A stretch of 64,000 nucleotides of DNA from an uncultured Saprospiraceae bacterium (lineage in GTDB: Bacteria > Bacteroidota > Bacteroidia > Chitinophagales > Saprospiraceae), in NCBI GenBank assembly GCA_937921825.1, contig CAKZVK010000061.1, positions 45,200 to 109,199 of the forward strand. The letters run 5' to 3'. Position 1 is the first letter of the stretch; each line of letters starts with the position of its first letter. A program made the position numbers and the translations under genes. The notes beneath the pieces are model-generated. The model did no database searches. It had not been told where the DNA came from and saw nothing but the letters and a program-made list of their open reading frames with translations. Shown here one piece after another: positions 38,104 to 48,352 of the stretch.

Positions 38104-40641
38104 TTAATTTACCACAAAGCTCTTAGCAATCATAGGACCTTCCTTAGTTTTGAATTGCACAAGATATATGCCGGGCATTAGTGTAGACACATTCAAGGAA
38201 TGCTGGTCTTTCTGTACAATCTTAGAAGTCATAAGTTCTTGGCCTTGGATATTGAATATCGCAATCTTACCAGAGCGGCTTTCATCAAAATCTAAAGTCA
38301 ATACGTCAGATACTGGATTAGGATAGAGTCTCATCTGAGTTTCCTCCACTAAGTTTTCTGTAGCTGAAATCAAATCTGGATCTACTCTCAGGTTCGTAAG
38401 GATTAGAGTATCATTGCTTATTCCCATTTCTACTAGATTACCTTCTGCGTCTACTGCACAGACGTTGTAGAACTTTAGCACTAAGGTATCTACTCCATTA
38501 GCATTCACAGTAGCAGCATCATCTCTCACGAATAGGTTCTGATTAGCTAGTAGTCCTCCCTCAGTTATTTCAGCACCACTTAAGTTGGTGTAGGCATATG
38601 ATATTTTATCATCTCCTTCTAAGAGATTAGCGGCACTCCTTTCTTGGTTCAGCATAGCAGCAAAATTATACTCGAAGACATTGCTGATAATTTCATCTAT
38701 TCTCACATAGGGTCTGACTAGATTAGTATCGAACCGCATATCAAAGGACAAGCCGTGGATAGGCGCACTTATTGCTTTTGCTAGATTTCCAATTGAAAGA
38801 TTAGTATTTACAATCTGGTCAAATTGTGTTGCAGTGGCAAGGTCTACAATATCCACTTCTAACTCCACTCTTAATCCTAAGGTATCAACCTTGGTGGTTA
38901 ATACAGAACTAGGAATATAGTCGCCTCTGGTCTTGCCAAAGTTATCTGCTATCCCTGCAAGATCATTGACATTGATAGTACCATTACCGTTAACATCTGC
39001 ATTCTTTGCATTGAGGTCTCCAAGGCTGAAGTTCCAATCATCTGCTGCAAAGCCAAACCATTCTGTAGAAGAAGTATTTCTAGGAATACCATCTGTGAGA
39101 TTAAGTCCTGAAAGCAATCCAGTAATCAGGAAGTCCTTACCTGTTACAGCCAAGTCGTTATTAGCATCTCCAGGCCATACACATTCTTCGATACAAATTT
39201 CTAGATTCCCACCACAATTGAAGTCACCATTTATCATTGCTGCATAGTCACTCTTCAGGGCTTGTATCCTTGCTGGCCATACATCAAATACCTCTAAGCG
39301 CTTATTCTCCTTATCATAAAGAAAGTGATCTGCAAAATCTAAAATACCGCTCGCACCTGGCATTATCTCTGACTCATCCACTAGTGTCGTCAGTGCTCTA
39401 CAGTCAAGAGGAACAGGCAACTGCGCCGTCTGCATAGACCAGCCATTAGGATTATTAGGTCTATCAGGGAACGCAAATAGGGTCGTGTCCGTGGACCCAG
39501 GGTTATAGCCATTACCCCCTACCGTTAGTGGCTCTCCAAACCTCCATTGAGCAGACATATAGTTATAATACTCTTGGGCGCCACTTGGGTCTATGGCAGG
39601 TATGATGGTATCTCCAACTCCTAACAAAAACCAGTGTTGAAAACTTTTCATTTCTTGACTGAAAAAGACTGTTGTTCTTATGGCCCCATTATTATCTGGC
39701 ACATCAGGGTCATGACATTCCTCTGTAAATGTTTCTCCGTTCTGATTATAGAAATAAGTACAGTTGAGTTCTCGGTCACAACCTTCATAATCATTTTGGT
39801 TGCAAGCAAGATCACTGTCTTCCCATAAGGCCAGCTTAAAGTCTGTCATCGGTTCTTGGCCCAAGTAGTTATACTTTATCCTTGTAAATACTGAATACTC
39901 AGACTCCGACTCCTCACTACAGTTAACTAGATAATTAATCTGCTGAAATTCCATACCTAGACTCTCCGAATTTGTCTCTAGGTGTCTGCCCATATCGTTA
40001 AAGACTATAAAGCTAAATTGATGGGGCACAAACTCAGGACTTTCTTCCAAGGCAATAGGATAGTCGCCACTTAAAGGATTATAGATACCATCCTCGTCTA
40101 TATCTGCAAAAGGTGCTAGATCATAATCTGGTGAAAATTCTTCGAGATATAGATTACCCTTTGCCGGCCACTCTAAGATATCTGTTGGAATATCTTCCAG
40201 CGTTAGTTCTCCTTGCTGGAACTTTACTTGTATCTGAAAAATATCGATGTTCTTTACAGTCCATACTCTGTTATATACATTACAAACTGTATCTATAGGC
40301 TGGCCAGTGGTTCTATCTAAGGGGCCGGGCAAAAAGTCATGCCTCCCTATAAACGGAAAAGTATTAGCCGCTACTCGGAGCTCTCCAGTAGCGTCTCTAG
40401 CTCCCACCCAAATACTTTTTCCATAGCCTAAATAGAAGGCTGGCTCCTCTGCAGATTCGTAGTAAAAGTTGTCAGCATGGCTCTGATAAGAGACCATTCC
40501 ATATGAGAATGCATTATTATGCCTGTGGTCATTTTCGATTTCACCCCATACCTCTGCATCCAATCGCCCATTAGAGCATTGAGAATATATAGGGGTAGTA
40601 CCAAGCGCTACAAATAGTACGAAATAGAGCAATCTAGTCAT
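38104..40641 (-). CDS. T9SS-exported protein with dockerin-like calcium repeats
   Basis: The 845-residue secreted protein has a signal peptide (TRLLYFVLFVALGTTPIYSQ), a long unrecognised N-terminal region, then two EF-hand/dockerin-like segments (WPGDANNDLAVTGKDFLITG and NADVNGNGTINVNDLAGIAD), a cohesin-like beta region, and a T9SS type A sorting domain (RLYPNPVSDVLTLDFDESRS to the end). It is probably anchored to or released from the cell surface. Its substrate is unknown. Monocistronic by appearance. Confidence 0.8.
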   Translation of the reverse strand: MTRLLYFVLFVALGTTPIYSQCSNGRLDAEVWGEIENDHRHNNAFSYGMVSYQSHADNFYYESAEEPAFYLGYGKSIWVGARDATGELRVAANTFPFIGRHDFLPGPLDRTTGQPIDTVCNVYNRVWTVKNIDIFQIQVKFQQGELTLEDIPTDILEWPAKGNLYLEEFSPDYDLAPFADIDEDGIYNPLSGDYPIALEESPEFVPHQFSFIVFNDMGRHLETNSESLGMEFQQINYLVNCSEESESEYSVFTRIKYNYLGQEPMTDFKLALWEDSDLACNQNDYEGCDRELNCTYFYNQNGETFTEECHDPDVPDNNGAIRTTVFFSQEMKSFQHWFLLGVGDTIIPAIDPSGAQEYYNYMSAQWRFGEPLTVGGNGYNPGSTDTTLFAFPDRPNNPNGWSMQTAQLPVPLDCRALTTLVDESEIMPGASGILDFADHFLYDKENKRLEVFDVWPARIQALKSDYAAMINGDFNCGGNLEICIEECVWPGDANNDLAVTGKDFLITGLLSGLNLTDGIPRNTSSTEWFGFAADDWNFSLGDLNAKNADVNGNGTINVNDLAGIADNFGKTRGDYIPSSVLTTKVDTLGLRVELEVDIVDLATATQFDQIVNTNLSIGNLAKAISAPIHGLSFDMRFDTNLVRPYVRIDEIISNVFEYNFAAMLNQERSAANLLEGDDKISYAYTNLSGAEITEGGLLANQNLFVRDDAATVNANGVDTLVLKFYNVCAVDAEGNLVEMGISNDTLILTNLRVDPDLISATENLVEETQMRLYPNPVSDVLTLDFDESRSGKIAIFNIQGQELMTSKIVQKDQHSLNVSTLMPGIYLVQFKTKEGPMIAKSFVVN

Positions 40642-40797
40642 TAAGTCAATGTTTGTTCGACAGTTAAATGTTTAATCTCGGTCAGGATGGGAAAGGCTAT
40701 ACCTCTTTATGTATCAAGAGAGGCCAAAGTTACGGTAAACTGAGGGAAATTGTCTAGAAAACATTATTGAGAAGTGTACGAATGAAACTATTGGTGA

Positions 40798-41490
40798 CTA
40801 TGATTGTGCTTTAAGAAAAGCAACCATTCCTTCAAAACTTGTCGCTTTCTGCTTATTGGACTTACACCACTTGGTGATATCTCCAAAGGCTGCAAAGGCC
40901 TTTTTTACTTCCTTTTTCTTTGCACCAAACTTTTGAATTTTATCCCCTGTGATTAGTACGGGCTTAAATCTTTTGTTGAACCTTTTCTTTTCTATAATCT
41001 CACCTGGAGGCCTTTCTGTCACTGTCGAAACTGAAACTGAATATTCTGCTAGCAAGGTGTTAGCCCCATCTTGATGTAATAAAAGATAGTAATCTGCATG
41101 CAGGCTAGGATGTGGTGATCTTATAAGTGTAAGTGACTCTGAGAACTTGAGGTCCTTAGGAAGAGTTTCATTGGAATCCGTAATTACTATCTTAGTATAG
41201 TCCGTAGGCGATAAGTTCAGGAAGTTACCTTTTCCATCATAGGCCTCTACATTGTCTTCGTATCCATCATAGTTCACAAGGACATTTGCATAATCCCCTC
41301 CCATCTTATCTGTGATGTCTGCTGTCACCCAATCTTCGAAGAGGTAGAACTCTCCTTTTATATCTTTATATCTGTCGGACTCATAAGGTTTTGGGTCCTT
41401 AAAAAGTATCCTATCTTGAGCGGTAAGCAAACTAGCGCTTGTTACTAGAGTAAGGATAATAGTGACCGTAGTAATGATTGATATTTTCAT
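40798..41490 (-). CDS. Secreted protein of unknown function
   Basis: The 230-residue protein has a signal peptide (KISIITTVTIILTLVTSASLLTAQ). The mature part is rich in Lys, Asp and Tyr and shows no family I recognise. The C-terminal 60 residues are basic (KKRFNKRFKPVLITGDKIQK). It has no T9SS domain, so it is probably periplasmic or outer-membrane associated. It lies downstream of the CotH-type gene by 110 bases and may share its transcript. Confidence 0.6.
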   Translation of the reverse strand: MKISIITTVTIILTLVTSASLLTAQDRILFKDPKPYESDRYKDIKGEFYLFEDWVTADITDKMGGDYANVLVNYDGYEDNVEAYDGKGNFLNLSPTDYTKIVITDSNETLPKDLKFSESLTLIRSPHPSLHADYYLLLHQDGANTLLAEYSVSVSTVTERPPGEIIEKKRFNKRFKPVLITGDKIQKFGAKKKEVKKAFAAFGDITKWCKSNKQKATSFEGMVAFLKAQS

Positions 41491-41600
41491 GGCAGAAATA
41501 TAATTACCTATTCCGTATCAATGCAAGATTAACCATCAATTTAACATCACAATAAAAGTGAAGCGCACTGTGCTGATTGGCAAGAATAGCCTCCTTTGTA

Positions 41601-44600
41601 TTACTTCTTGATTATTTTGATACTGTAATTATCATTGGCCGTGATTAAATAGAAGCCTGCGTTCAATTCACTAATATCTATAATCAACTGAGCTTCATTT
41701 AGGTCTTTATAAGTCCTCACTTCTTTACCTAATAGATCTCTCAGCACCACTTTCTCTAGTGCATGTCCGTTTTTCTTGAACTGTATCGTGACTTGATTAT
41801 TGGCAGGATTAGGATAGGCGATTAATCTATCTTCTACTAATTGTGGATTCGTTGTGCTCGTACCTTGACCATTATTCTCATTGAACGTTGGCTCACTGAC
41901 CCTAAATCCACCAGAACCGTTGGGCTTACGTGCATAAGTAAGATCTGTCTCTAATGCAGGGTAAGTCACCTGATCAAGAATCGTTTCTTCACTATCTAAC
42001 AGGAGAACTGTCTCTCCAGATTTTGACAACTTAAAGTTGGTATGAAATGCTCCTTGTTCCTCATCTTCATCTGCCCAGATGATCAAATAATTATCGGGAT
42101 TCAAAATCGTGTTAGCCGGTATCTGATACTTCATTAGGTTCTGTGGATTATCTGTCAGATAGAATCCAGACAAATCAATAGATGAATTGCCTTTATTATA
42201 CAATTCTATCCAGTCTTCAGCCTCTCCAGCCTCATCTGTGGAGCTGCTTTCATTAGAAGCCATCAGTTCATTAATAACGATACTACCTCTTAAGGAGCCA
42301 TCGTCGAATACTTTATAATGAGCTATCAAAGTATCAGGCATGGATAACCTGTAAGTCATTTTCTGATCAAGATCAGAGGGAGTGATATTATTACCCATTT
42401 TTGATTCCCAATGACTAAAAACATAAGTATTCTCGAATTCGGGTTTCACTTTAGCTTCGGCAAGATTATCCATATTGCCGAAATAATCACCACTCCATGG
42501 TAGGTCATTTATATTCAGAGTATTGAATTCAACCAAGCCTACATCTTTAGGTTCTGAAACTATAGTCACAGTATACTGACCTTCCACTTCATTGAAACAA
42601 CTCATCGCTTCATCGTTTAGGACGAGACATCTTCTATTGATAAAATTCCTCAGCTCATCGACATTCGATCGCCACTCAGTCATGCTCCCTCCCCATCTAG
42701 CTATCTGCCTCGGCATTTCTGGCTCTATCACTGCGATCATTCTATCTAGGAGATCATTCATGTTATCGCAGGTGTAGACGGTATTCATTAGGTCAGCAAA
42801 TCTGGAATAATAAAGCTGCTTGAAGTCTGGACTCTCTTCTAAGAGCTTTATCAATATCTTTTCGTGCTGTCCTACATTTCCTCCAAAACCAGTAAGCTCA
42901 GGATCATCAGGCTCTGCAAACTGATCTCCTTCTAGCAAACTATAATCTCTCTCACATGAGAGGCCCCATTCTTCGCAACAGTCTGGATTCATACTCATTA
43001 CAAAACCAACCTTCGGATCATTAGGTCGGTATGCAACCGTCTGATTTATAAAAGCAGGACAATTACTGAAGTCTTCAATATCTACTGCTAAAAAATCATA
43101 GGTTTCTTGACAAAATGTGGACCACTCATCACAGCATGTAACGTTAAACTCCACTACCTCTGCAAGAATAGGGTCATCAGCCTCATATGGACTTGTACCG
43201 TTAAGAATAATCGGACATTGCGAAACATCCACAATTGCCGGGGATAAAAATGAATACCAAGACTGGCATTCTAAATCCCATTCCTCACAGCAGTCTTCAA
43301 AAAATACAACTACTTGAACAAAGATAGAATCATCGGCTGTATAAGGACTACTACCATTTAGAATTGAAGGGCAATCAGAAAATAGATCTATTGGATCTGG
43401 TATAGTACTAGGGTCATCATAATAAGCTTGACATTCACTCGTCCAATCATTGCAACATTCAGGAAATAAACTCACGATAGAATCCAAGATCGGATCATTG
43501 CTTTCATATGGAGTATTATTACCTCCAAAAAAGTCACAAGGAGACAAGCCCCCTTCAAAATCGAAGAATTCGTCCATCGAGTCAGAGATATCATAGATGT
43601 CGCAGAAAGTAGCGTTTGCACTCTCGTCAGGTACGCCTGTATAGTTAATGTAATAATCAAAAGTGGCATCCAGGTCCCATAACAAATAGCCCCATTTCTT
43701 ATGACTACCCTCTGGATTTAGCCCTTTCCACCAGCCTGTATTATAATTCAACCAATCAATGGCTACTACGGCTTGATTCATCGAAAAATAATCTATGAAA
43801 CTGACTAGATCCATTTCATCTGCTACGCGTTGGAAATTGTTACTATCAGACATGTCATTATCGAGAATAAAATCTCTAAAGTCTATCCACTCCTCTAAGG
43901 CTGGAGGACCTCCATATTCTATCTCTGTCGCACCCCAGGTGCTCAAAAAATGCAGATCATTCTTCCCCTGATCATAATACTCACTGGTATAATCGTGATC
44001 CACAACTTTTTCTCTCATCCCATACAGACCCCAGTACTGACCATTTAGAAATAGTACTACTCTTTCTACTTTTCTGACATCCAATCTCATATTCCCTTCT
44101 TCTGCAAGAGTCTGCACATATTCATCTCTGACATGCGTACTACCATCATGAAACCCATCATTTATCGCAGGGTAGTTATCATCGCCAGAGTTTCTAAACA
44201 TAAATCTCTGAAACTCGTCCCTGTCTGAGGTAGAAAAGATAGGCGCCGCTACAGCCTTAGAATACCCCATTTCATCACGTGATATCCAATCTATACTTCT
44301 ATGGTCTAGCGCCCATGAATCTTGGCCATGTCTATTGAGCTCCCCAAAGGATGTCGTCACTCTCTCATTAGACTTAAAATACTCTATGGAACCTCTAGGG
44401 AGGATTTCTCCTATGCCATTGGCTAGGTTTGTTACTCTATCTGCAGCAACTGAAAAAACTGGGAGGCTATACTCCTCATCAATAAAGTAGGTATTGAATT
44501 CAATCTTACCTGCTAATATTTGCGGATTACGGCTATAGGCTTGTGCTTTTACAACTGTCGTCTTATCGATCGTGAGAGGCTCAGTATAAATTGGAGAATC

Positions 44601-45239
44601 TGCAAGAGGGTTAGAGCCATCTAGAGTGAATCGGATATCTACATCTTGTTCTTCGGTGCTAATACTTACTATCATTGGGCCCTTGTAAAATCCCGCTTCG
44701 AAATCCATCTGTGGCGTTTCAGTATATCTAAGTGCTTGTACCGACCCATTGTTTGATAGTCCAAAGGAAGGTGCTGTACAGACCATCCACTCACCACTAC
44801 CATCTGTCGAGCGACAATTAGAATGCTCTACCAGCGTCAAGTTTAGTGTCACCAGATCTACAATAGTCCCTGCACTATCTGAAATAACTAGTACGTCATT
44901 TCCCTCTGTCTGTGTCAATTTAAAACTAGCGTGATGCTCGGTGCCAAATAGCCCATCTCTACCAGAACAAAAGACCGTGAGAAAGCTATTAGGGGCTATA
45001 CTGGTCCCTGATGAGAATGCCCATTTTTGGTTATCATCTTCTTTATCAGATAAAAACCAACCACTTAGATCTATGGCTTGATCTGAGGTATTATATAACT
45101 CAACCCAGTCTTCTGTCTTATTAAATCCATCCTTGATGAGACGTAAGTTAGAGGCTGAATATTCATTGATAACAACTTGTGCATGTAACCCTGCAACAAA
45201 CAACATTAACAAAGCAACGATAGTAGATAAATCCTTCAT
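41601..45239 (-). CDS. CotH-kinase / lamin-tail T9SS protein with Cys-rich repeat insertion
   Basis: The start is taken at 45239 (MKDLSTIVALLMLFVAGLHAQ), a good signal peptide. The ORF track adds 24 basic residues before it. Order of parts: a lamin-tail domain (VVINEYSASNLRLI), a chitobiase-like C-terminal segment, a CotH protein-kinase-like domain (VERVVLFLNGQYWGLYGMRE, then YLLWDLDATFDYY), and about 210 residues of four Cys-rich repeats inserted inside it. Then the rest of CotH, a second lamin-tail domain (IVINELMASNESSSTDEAGE) and a T9SS sorting domain (YPNPANNQVTIQF). CotH proteins phosphorylate secreted proteins in spore coats; the role in Bacteroidota is unknown. Confidence 0.88.
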   Translation of the reverse strand: MKDLSTIVALLMLFVAGLHAQVVINEYSASNLRLIKDGFNKTEDWVELYNTSDQAIDLSGWFLSDKEDDNQKWAFSSGTSIAPNSFLTVFCSGRDGLFGTEHHASFKLTQTEGNDVLVISDSAGTIVDLVTLNLTLVEHSNCRSTDGSGEWMVCTAPSFGLSNNGSVQALRYTETPQMDFEAGFYKGPMIVSISTEEQDVDIRFTLDGSNPLADSPIYTEPLTIDKTTVVKAQAYSRNPQILAGKIEFNTYFIDEEYSLPVFSVAADRVTNLANGIGEILPRGSIEYFKSNERVTTSFGELNRHGQDSWALDHRSIDWISRDEMGYSKAVAAPIFSTSDRDEFQRFMFRNSGDDNYPAINDGFHDGSTHVRDEYVQTLAEEGNMRLDVRKVERVVLFLNGQYWGLYGMREKVVDHDYTSEYYDQGKNDLHFLSTWGATEIEYGGPPALEEWIDFRDFILDNDMSDSNNFQRVADEMDLVSFIDYFSMNQAVVAIDWLNYNTGWWKGLNPEGSHKKWGYLLWDLDATFDYYINYTGVPDESANATFCDIYDISDSMDEFFDFEGGLSPCDFFGGNNTPYESNDPILDSIVSLFPECCNDWTSECQAYYDDPSTIPDPIDLFSDCPSILNGSSPYTADDSIFVQVVVFFEDCCEEWDLECQSWYSFLSPAIVDVSQCPIILNGTSPYEADDPILAEVVEFNVTCCDEWSTFCQETYDFLAVDIEDFSNCPAFINQTVAYRPNDPKVGFVMSMNPDCCEEWGLSCERDYSLLEGDQFAEPDDPELTGFGGNVGQHEKILIKLLEESPDFKQLYYSRFADLMNTVYTCDNMNDLLDRMIAVIEPEMPRQIARWGGSMTEWRSNVDELRNFINRRCLVLNDEAMSCFNEVEGQYTVTIVSEPKDVGLVEFNTLNINDLPWSGDYFGNMDNLAEAKVKPEFENTYVFSHWESKMGNNITPSDLDQKMTYRLSMPDTLIAHYKVFDDGSLRGSIVINELMASNESSSTDEAGEAEDWIELYNKGNSSIDLSGFYLTDNPQNLMKYQIPANTILNPDNYLIIWADEDEEQGAFHTNFKLSKSGETVLLLDSEETILDQVTYPALETDLTYARKPNGSGGFRVSEPTFNENNGQGTSTTNPQLVEDRLIAYPNPANNQVTIQFKKNGHALEKVVLRDLLGKEVRTYKDLNEAQLIIDISELNAGFYLITANDNYSIKIIKK

Positions 45240-45480
45240 AGATTCTGGTTTGTAAAGTAAACTTCGAAAAAAAAATAGAAAGCGCTGCATCTGAAGAATT
45301 TTTAAAAACAAGTAGCCTGATATTGATAGCTAATTGTCGCCATAAATAGTTCTGGATTGTAAATCCTGATACGAACAAGACTTCCACAAAGAAATATCTC
45401 GATGAGAGAATGAATTAATCTCCAGATTCAAGTAGATCATAGAAAGTTCTAGTCAAAGAACATTGTCGCAATGAATTGCC

Positions 45481-48261
45481 TTAATGTGCTTCTAACCAGT
45501 TCTGTCCAGTACCTGGCTCCACAATTATAGGAACATTCAGTTCTGGCAAGGCATTCTTCATCTTATCTATTATCATAGCAGTCATCTTCTCCAGCTCAGG
45601 CTTATAGATATCGAAGACCAATTCATCATGTACTTGCATGATCATCTTAGATCTATAGCCTTGATCTTTAATCTCCTTATGGATTTCTATCATGGCCAGC
45701 TTTATCATATCTGCAGCAGAGCCTTGGATAGGGGTATTAATTGCCATCCGTTCAGAGTTAGATCTGGCTAGGCCATTTCTGGAGTTGATATCTCTTAAGA
45801 TTCTCTTTCTTCCTGCCAAGGTCTTTACGTAGCCGTTCTCTCTTGCAAAATTGACTGTCTCATCCATGAAGGTTTTTAGCCCTTTGAACTGTCCGAAATA
45901 AGTATCTATCAGTTCTTTAGCCTCTCCCCTCTTTATACCTAGTTGGCGAGAGAGATTGGTAGCGCCCGCGCCATATATCACTGAGAAGTTAACTGTCTTT
46001 GCATTTCTTCTCTGATCCGGAGTTACGGCATCATAGTCTACGCTATAGACCTTAGCAGCTGTCGCTCTATGGAAATCTAGATTTTTATTGAAGGCATCTA
46101 GCATATATTCATCCTTGCTGATATCTGCTATCAGTCTTAGTTCTATCTGAGAGTAATCTGCTGCGAGCAGGATATGATTCTCATCTCTAGGAACGAAGGC
46201 CTTACGTATTTCTCTACCGGCTTCATCCTTGATAGGGATATTTTGAAGGTTGGGATTTTCGGAACTTAGTCTTCCAGTAGCCGCTCTTGCTTGATTGAAG
46301 TTACTGTGCACTCTACCTGTACGTTCATTTATCATGAGCGGCAGTGCATCTACATAGGTAGATTTGAGCTTAGCATATTTTCTGTAATCTAGAATCTTCT
46401 GGATGATCTTATTATCGACTGCCAGCTCATTCAGCTTCTCTACATCAGTACTATACTGACCAGAAGCTGTCTTACGCCACCTATAAGGGATTTTCATTTT
46501 ATCGAAGAGCACTTGCCCGACTTGCTTGGGACTTCCTATATTGAAATCTACTCCTGCCATTTTATAAATGGCTTTTTCTTCCGTTGCAATTTTCTTAGCG
46601 AGGACCTTAGAGTATTTCTTCAGAAAGTCACCGTCTACTTTGACACCTTCATATTCTATCTGGCAGAGTACTGGGATTAGAGGTTCTTCTACTTTATAAT
46701 ATAGGTCTTCTAGTTTTTCTTTTTTGATATCCTTTTCTAGCAATTTCTTTACTTGCCAGGTAATATCTGCATCTTCAGCGGCATAATCTACAACCTTCTC
46801 CACAGGAATATCTCTCATGGTCAGTTGATTCTTGCCCCTCTTTCCTATGAGCTCTTCTATAGGGACCATCTTATAGTTAAGCAGTGCTGCTGAGATAAAA
46901 TCCAACTTGTGCCTGAGATCTGGCTCCAACAGATAATGGGCTATCATTGTATCAAATAATCTGCCCTGCACCTCTACACCGTACCACTTCATCATCAGAT
47001 TATCATACTTGATATTCTGTCCTATCTTATCGATTGTAGGATTCTCTAAGACAGGCTTGAATATATCTACTATGGCCTGAGCTTCTTTCTTATCTGCAGG
47101 TATTGGTACATAATATCCTTCATGTGCTTTTATAGAAAAGGCAAGTCCTACTAGCTCTGCCTTATTAGCGTCTATGCCAGTCGTTTCTGTATCATAAGAA
47201 AGAATTTTTTGCTTAGCCAGTTTGGCCGCCAGAGCCTTTCTTTCTTTATCATCATTGACTAGAACATACTTATGCTTAGTGTTGGTGATATTAAAGTCCG
47301 AAACAGAATAGTTAGCTGCTATCTCTGAGTTGGTGGCTTTCTGCTTAGGAGCTGCCGCCTTGCCAAAGAGATCTCCTTGTGTAGGAATTGTCTTGCCTAG
47401 GATAGTGTCTGCAAGAGATCTGAACTCTAACTCTTTGAAGATAACTGCAAGCTTTTCTTTATCAGGTTGTTCTGTCACATATCTTTCTGCGTTAAACTGA
47501 ATCGGCACCTCTAGATCTATAGTGGCTAGTTGTTTTGAGAGTCTACCTTGTTCCGCAAAATTTATGATATTCTCTCTTTGCTTACCTTTGAGTTCTTCTA
47601 CGTTCTCAATAATACCTTCTACAGAATGATATTGCTTCAGTAGCTTGATAGCCGTCTTCTTACCTATACCCGGTATACCTGGAATGTTATCCACACTATC
47701 TCCTTGTAGACCCAAGATATCTATCACCTGAAGGACATTTTCAATCTCCCACTTTTCTAGCACTTCCTTTTCTCCCAGGATGTCTATGCCATTACCAAAT
47801 CTAGCAGGTTTGTATAGGAAAATATTATCAGATACTAGTTGTGCATAATCCTTATCAGGAGTCACCATATAGACCTTAAAGCCTTCCTTCTCAGATTGCT
47901 TAGCTATGGTACCTATGGCATCATCTGCTTCGTAGCCTGGTATTTCCATTATAGGAATATTAAAAGCCTCAACGATAGATTTAATATATGGTAGAGCGAT
48001 AGTAATATCCTCTGGCTGTGCATCTCTATTGGCCTTATAAGGCTCGTACATTTTATGTCTGAAAGTGCCGCCTTTAGGGTCAAAGGCTACGGCGATATGT
48101 GTCGGTTTTTGTTTCTGAAGGATGTCCCAGAGAGATCTGGTAAAACCTGTGATCGCAGAGGTATTGATACCTTTAGAATTAATCAGTGGTCGATTAATGA
48201 AGGCATAGTGGGCTCTATAGACTAGGGCATGACCATCAAGGAGAAACAGTTTCTTTTCCAT
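45481..48261 (-). CDS. polA: DNA polymerase I
   Basis: The 926-residue enzyme is complete. The 5'-3' exonuclease/FEN domain is at 1-290 (PGYEADDAIGTIA, GIPGIGKKTAIKLL). The 3'-5' exonuclease domain follows with an intact first motif (ILSYDTETTGIDA). The polymerase domain has motif A DYSQIELRLIADIS, the motif B helix RRNAKTVNFSVIYGAG and motif C MQVHDELVFD. It serves Okazaki-fragment processing and repair. It is monocistronic, with no anomaly. Confidence 0.98.
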   Translation of the reverse strand: MEKKLFLLDGHALVYRAHYAFINRPLINSKGINTSAITGFTRSLWDILQKQKPTHIAVAFDPKGGTFRHKMYEPYKANRDAQPEDITIALPYIKSIVEAFNIPIMEIPGYEADDAIGTIAKQSEKEGFKVYMVTPDKDYAQLVSDNIFLYKPARFGNGIDILGEKEVLEKWEIENVLQVIDILGLQGDSVDNIPGIPGIGKKTAIKLLKQYHSVEGIIENVEELKGKQRENIINFAEQGRLSKQLATIDLEVPIQFNAERYVTEQPDKEKLAVIFKELEFRSLADTILGKTIPTQGDLFGKAAAPKQKATNSEIAANYSVSDFNITNTKHKYVLVNDDKERKALAAKLAKQKILSYDTETTGIDANKAELVGLAFSIKAHEGYYVPIPADKKEAQAIVDIFKPVLENPTIDKIGQNIKYDNLMMKWYGVEVQGRLFDTMIAHYLLEPDLRHKLDFISAALLNYKMVPIEELIGKRGKNQLTMRDIPVEKVVDYAAEDADITWQVKKLLEKDIKKEKLEDLYYKVEEPLIPVLCQIEYEGVKVDGDFLKKYSKVLAKKIATEEKAIYKMAGVDFNIGSPKQVGQVLFDKMKIPYRWRKTASGQYSTDVEKLNELAVDNKIIQKILDYRKYAKLKSTYVDALPLMINERTGRVHSNFNQARAATGRLSSENPNLQNIPIKDEAGREIRKAFVPRDENHILLAADYSQIELRLIADISKDEYMLDAFNKNLDFHRATAAKVYSVDYDAVTPDQRRNAKTVNFSVIYGAGATNLSRQLGIKRGEAKELIDTYFGQFKGLKTFMDETVNFARENGYVKTLAGRKRILRDINSRNGLARSNSERMAINTPIQGSAADMIKLAMIEIHKEIKDQGYRSKMIMQVHDELVFDIYKPELEKMTAMIIDKMKNALPELNVPIIVEPGTGQNWLEAH

Positions 48262-48352
48262 ATCATTCAGATTGCGGCGAAAGATAGGAAGAACTATTCT
48301 TTAGCAGATAGCCTCTCAGGACTAAGTTTCTAACAGGGTAAAGATGAATCGT

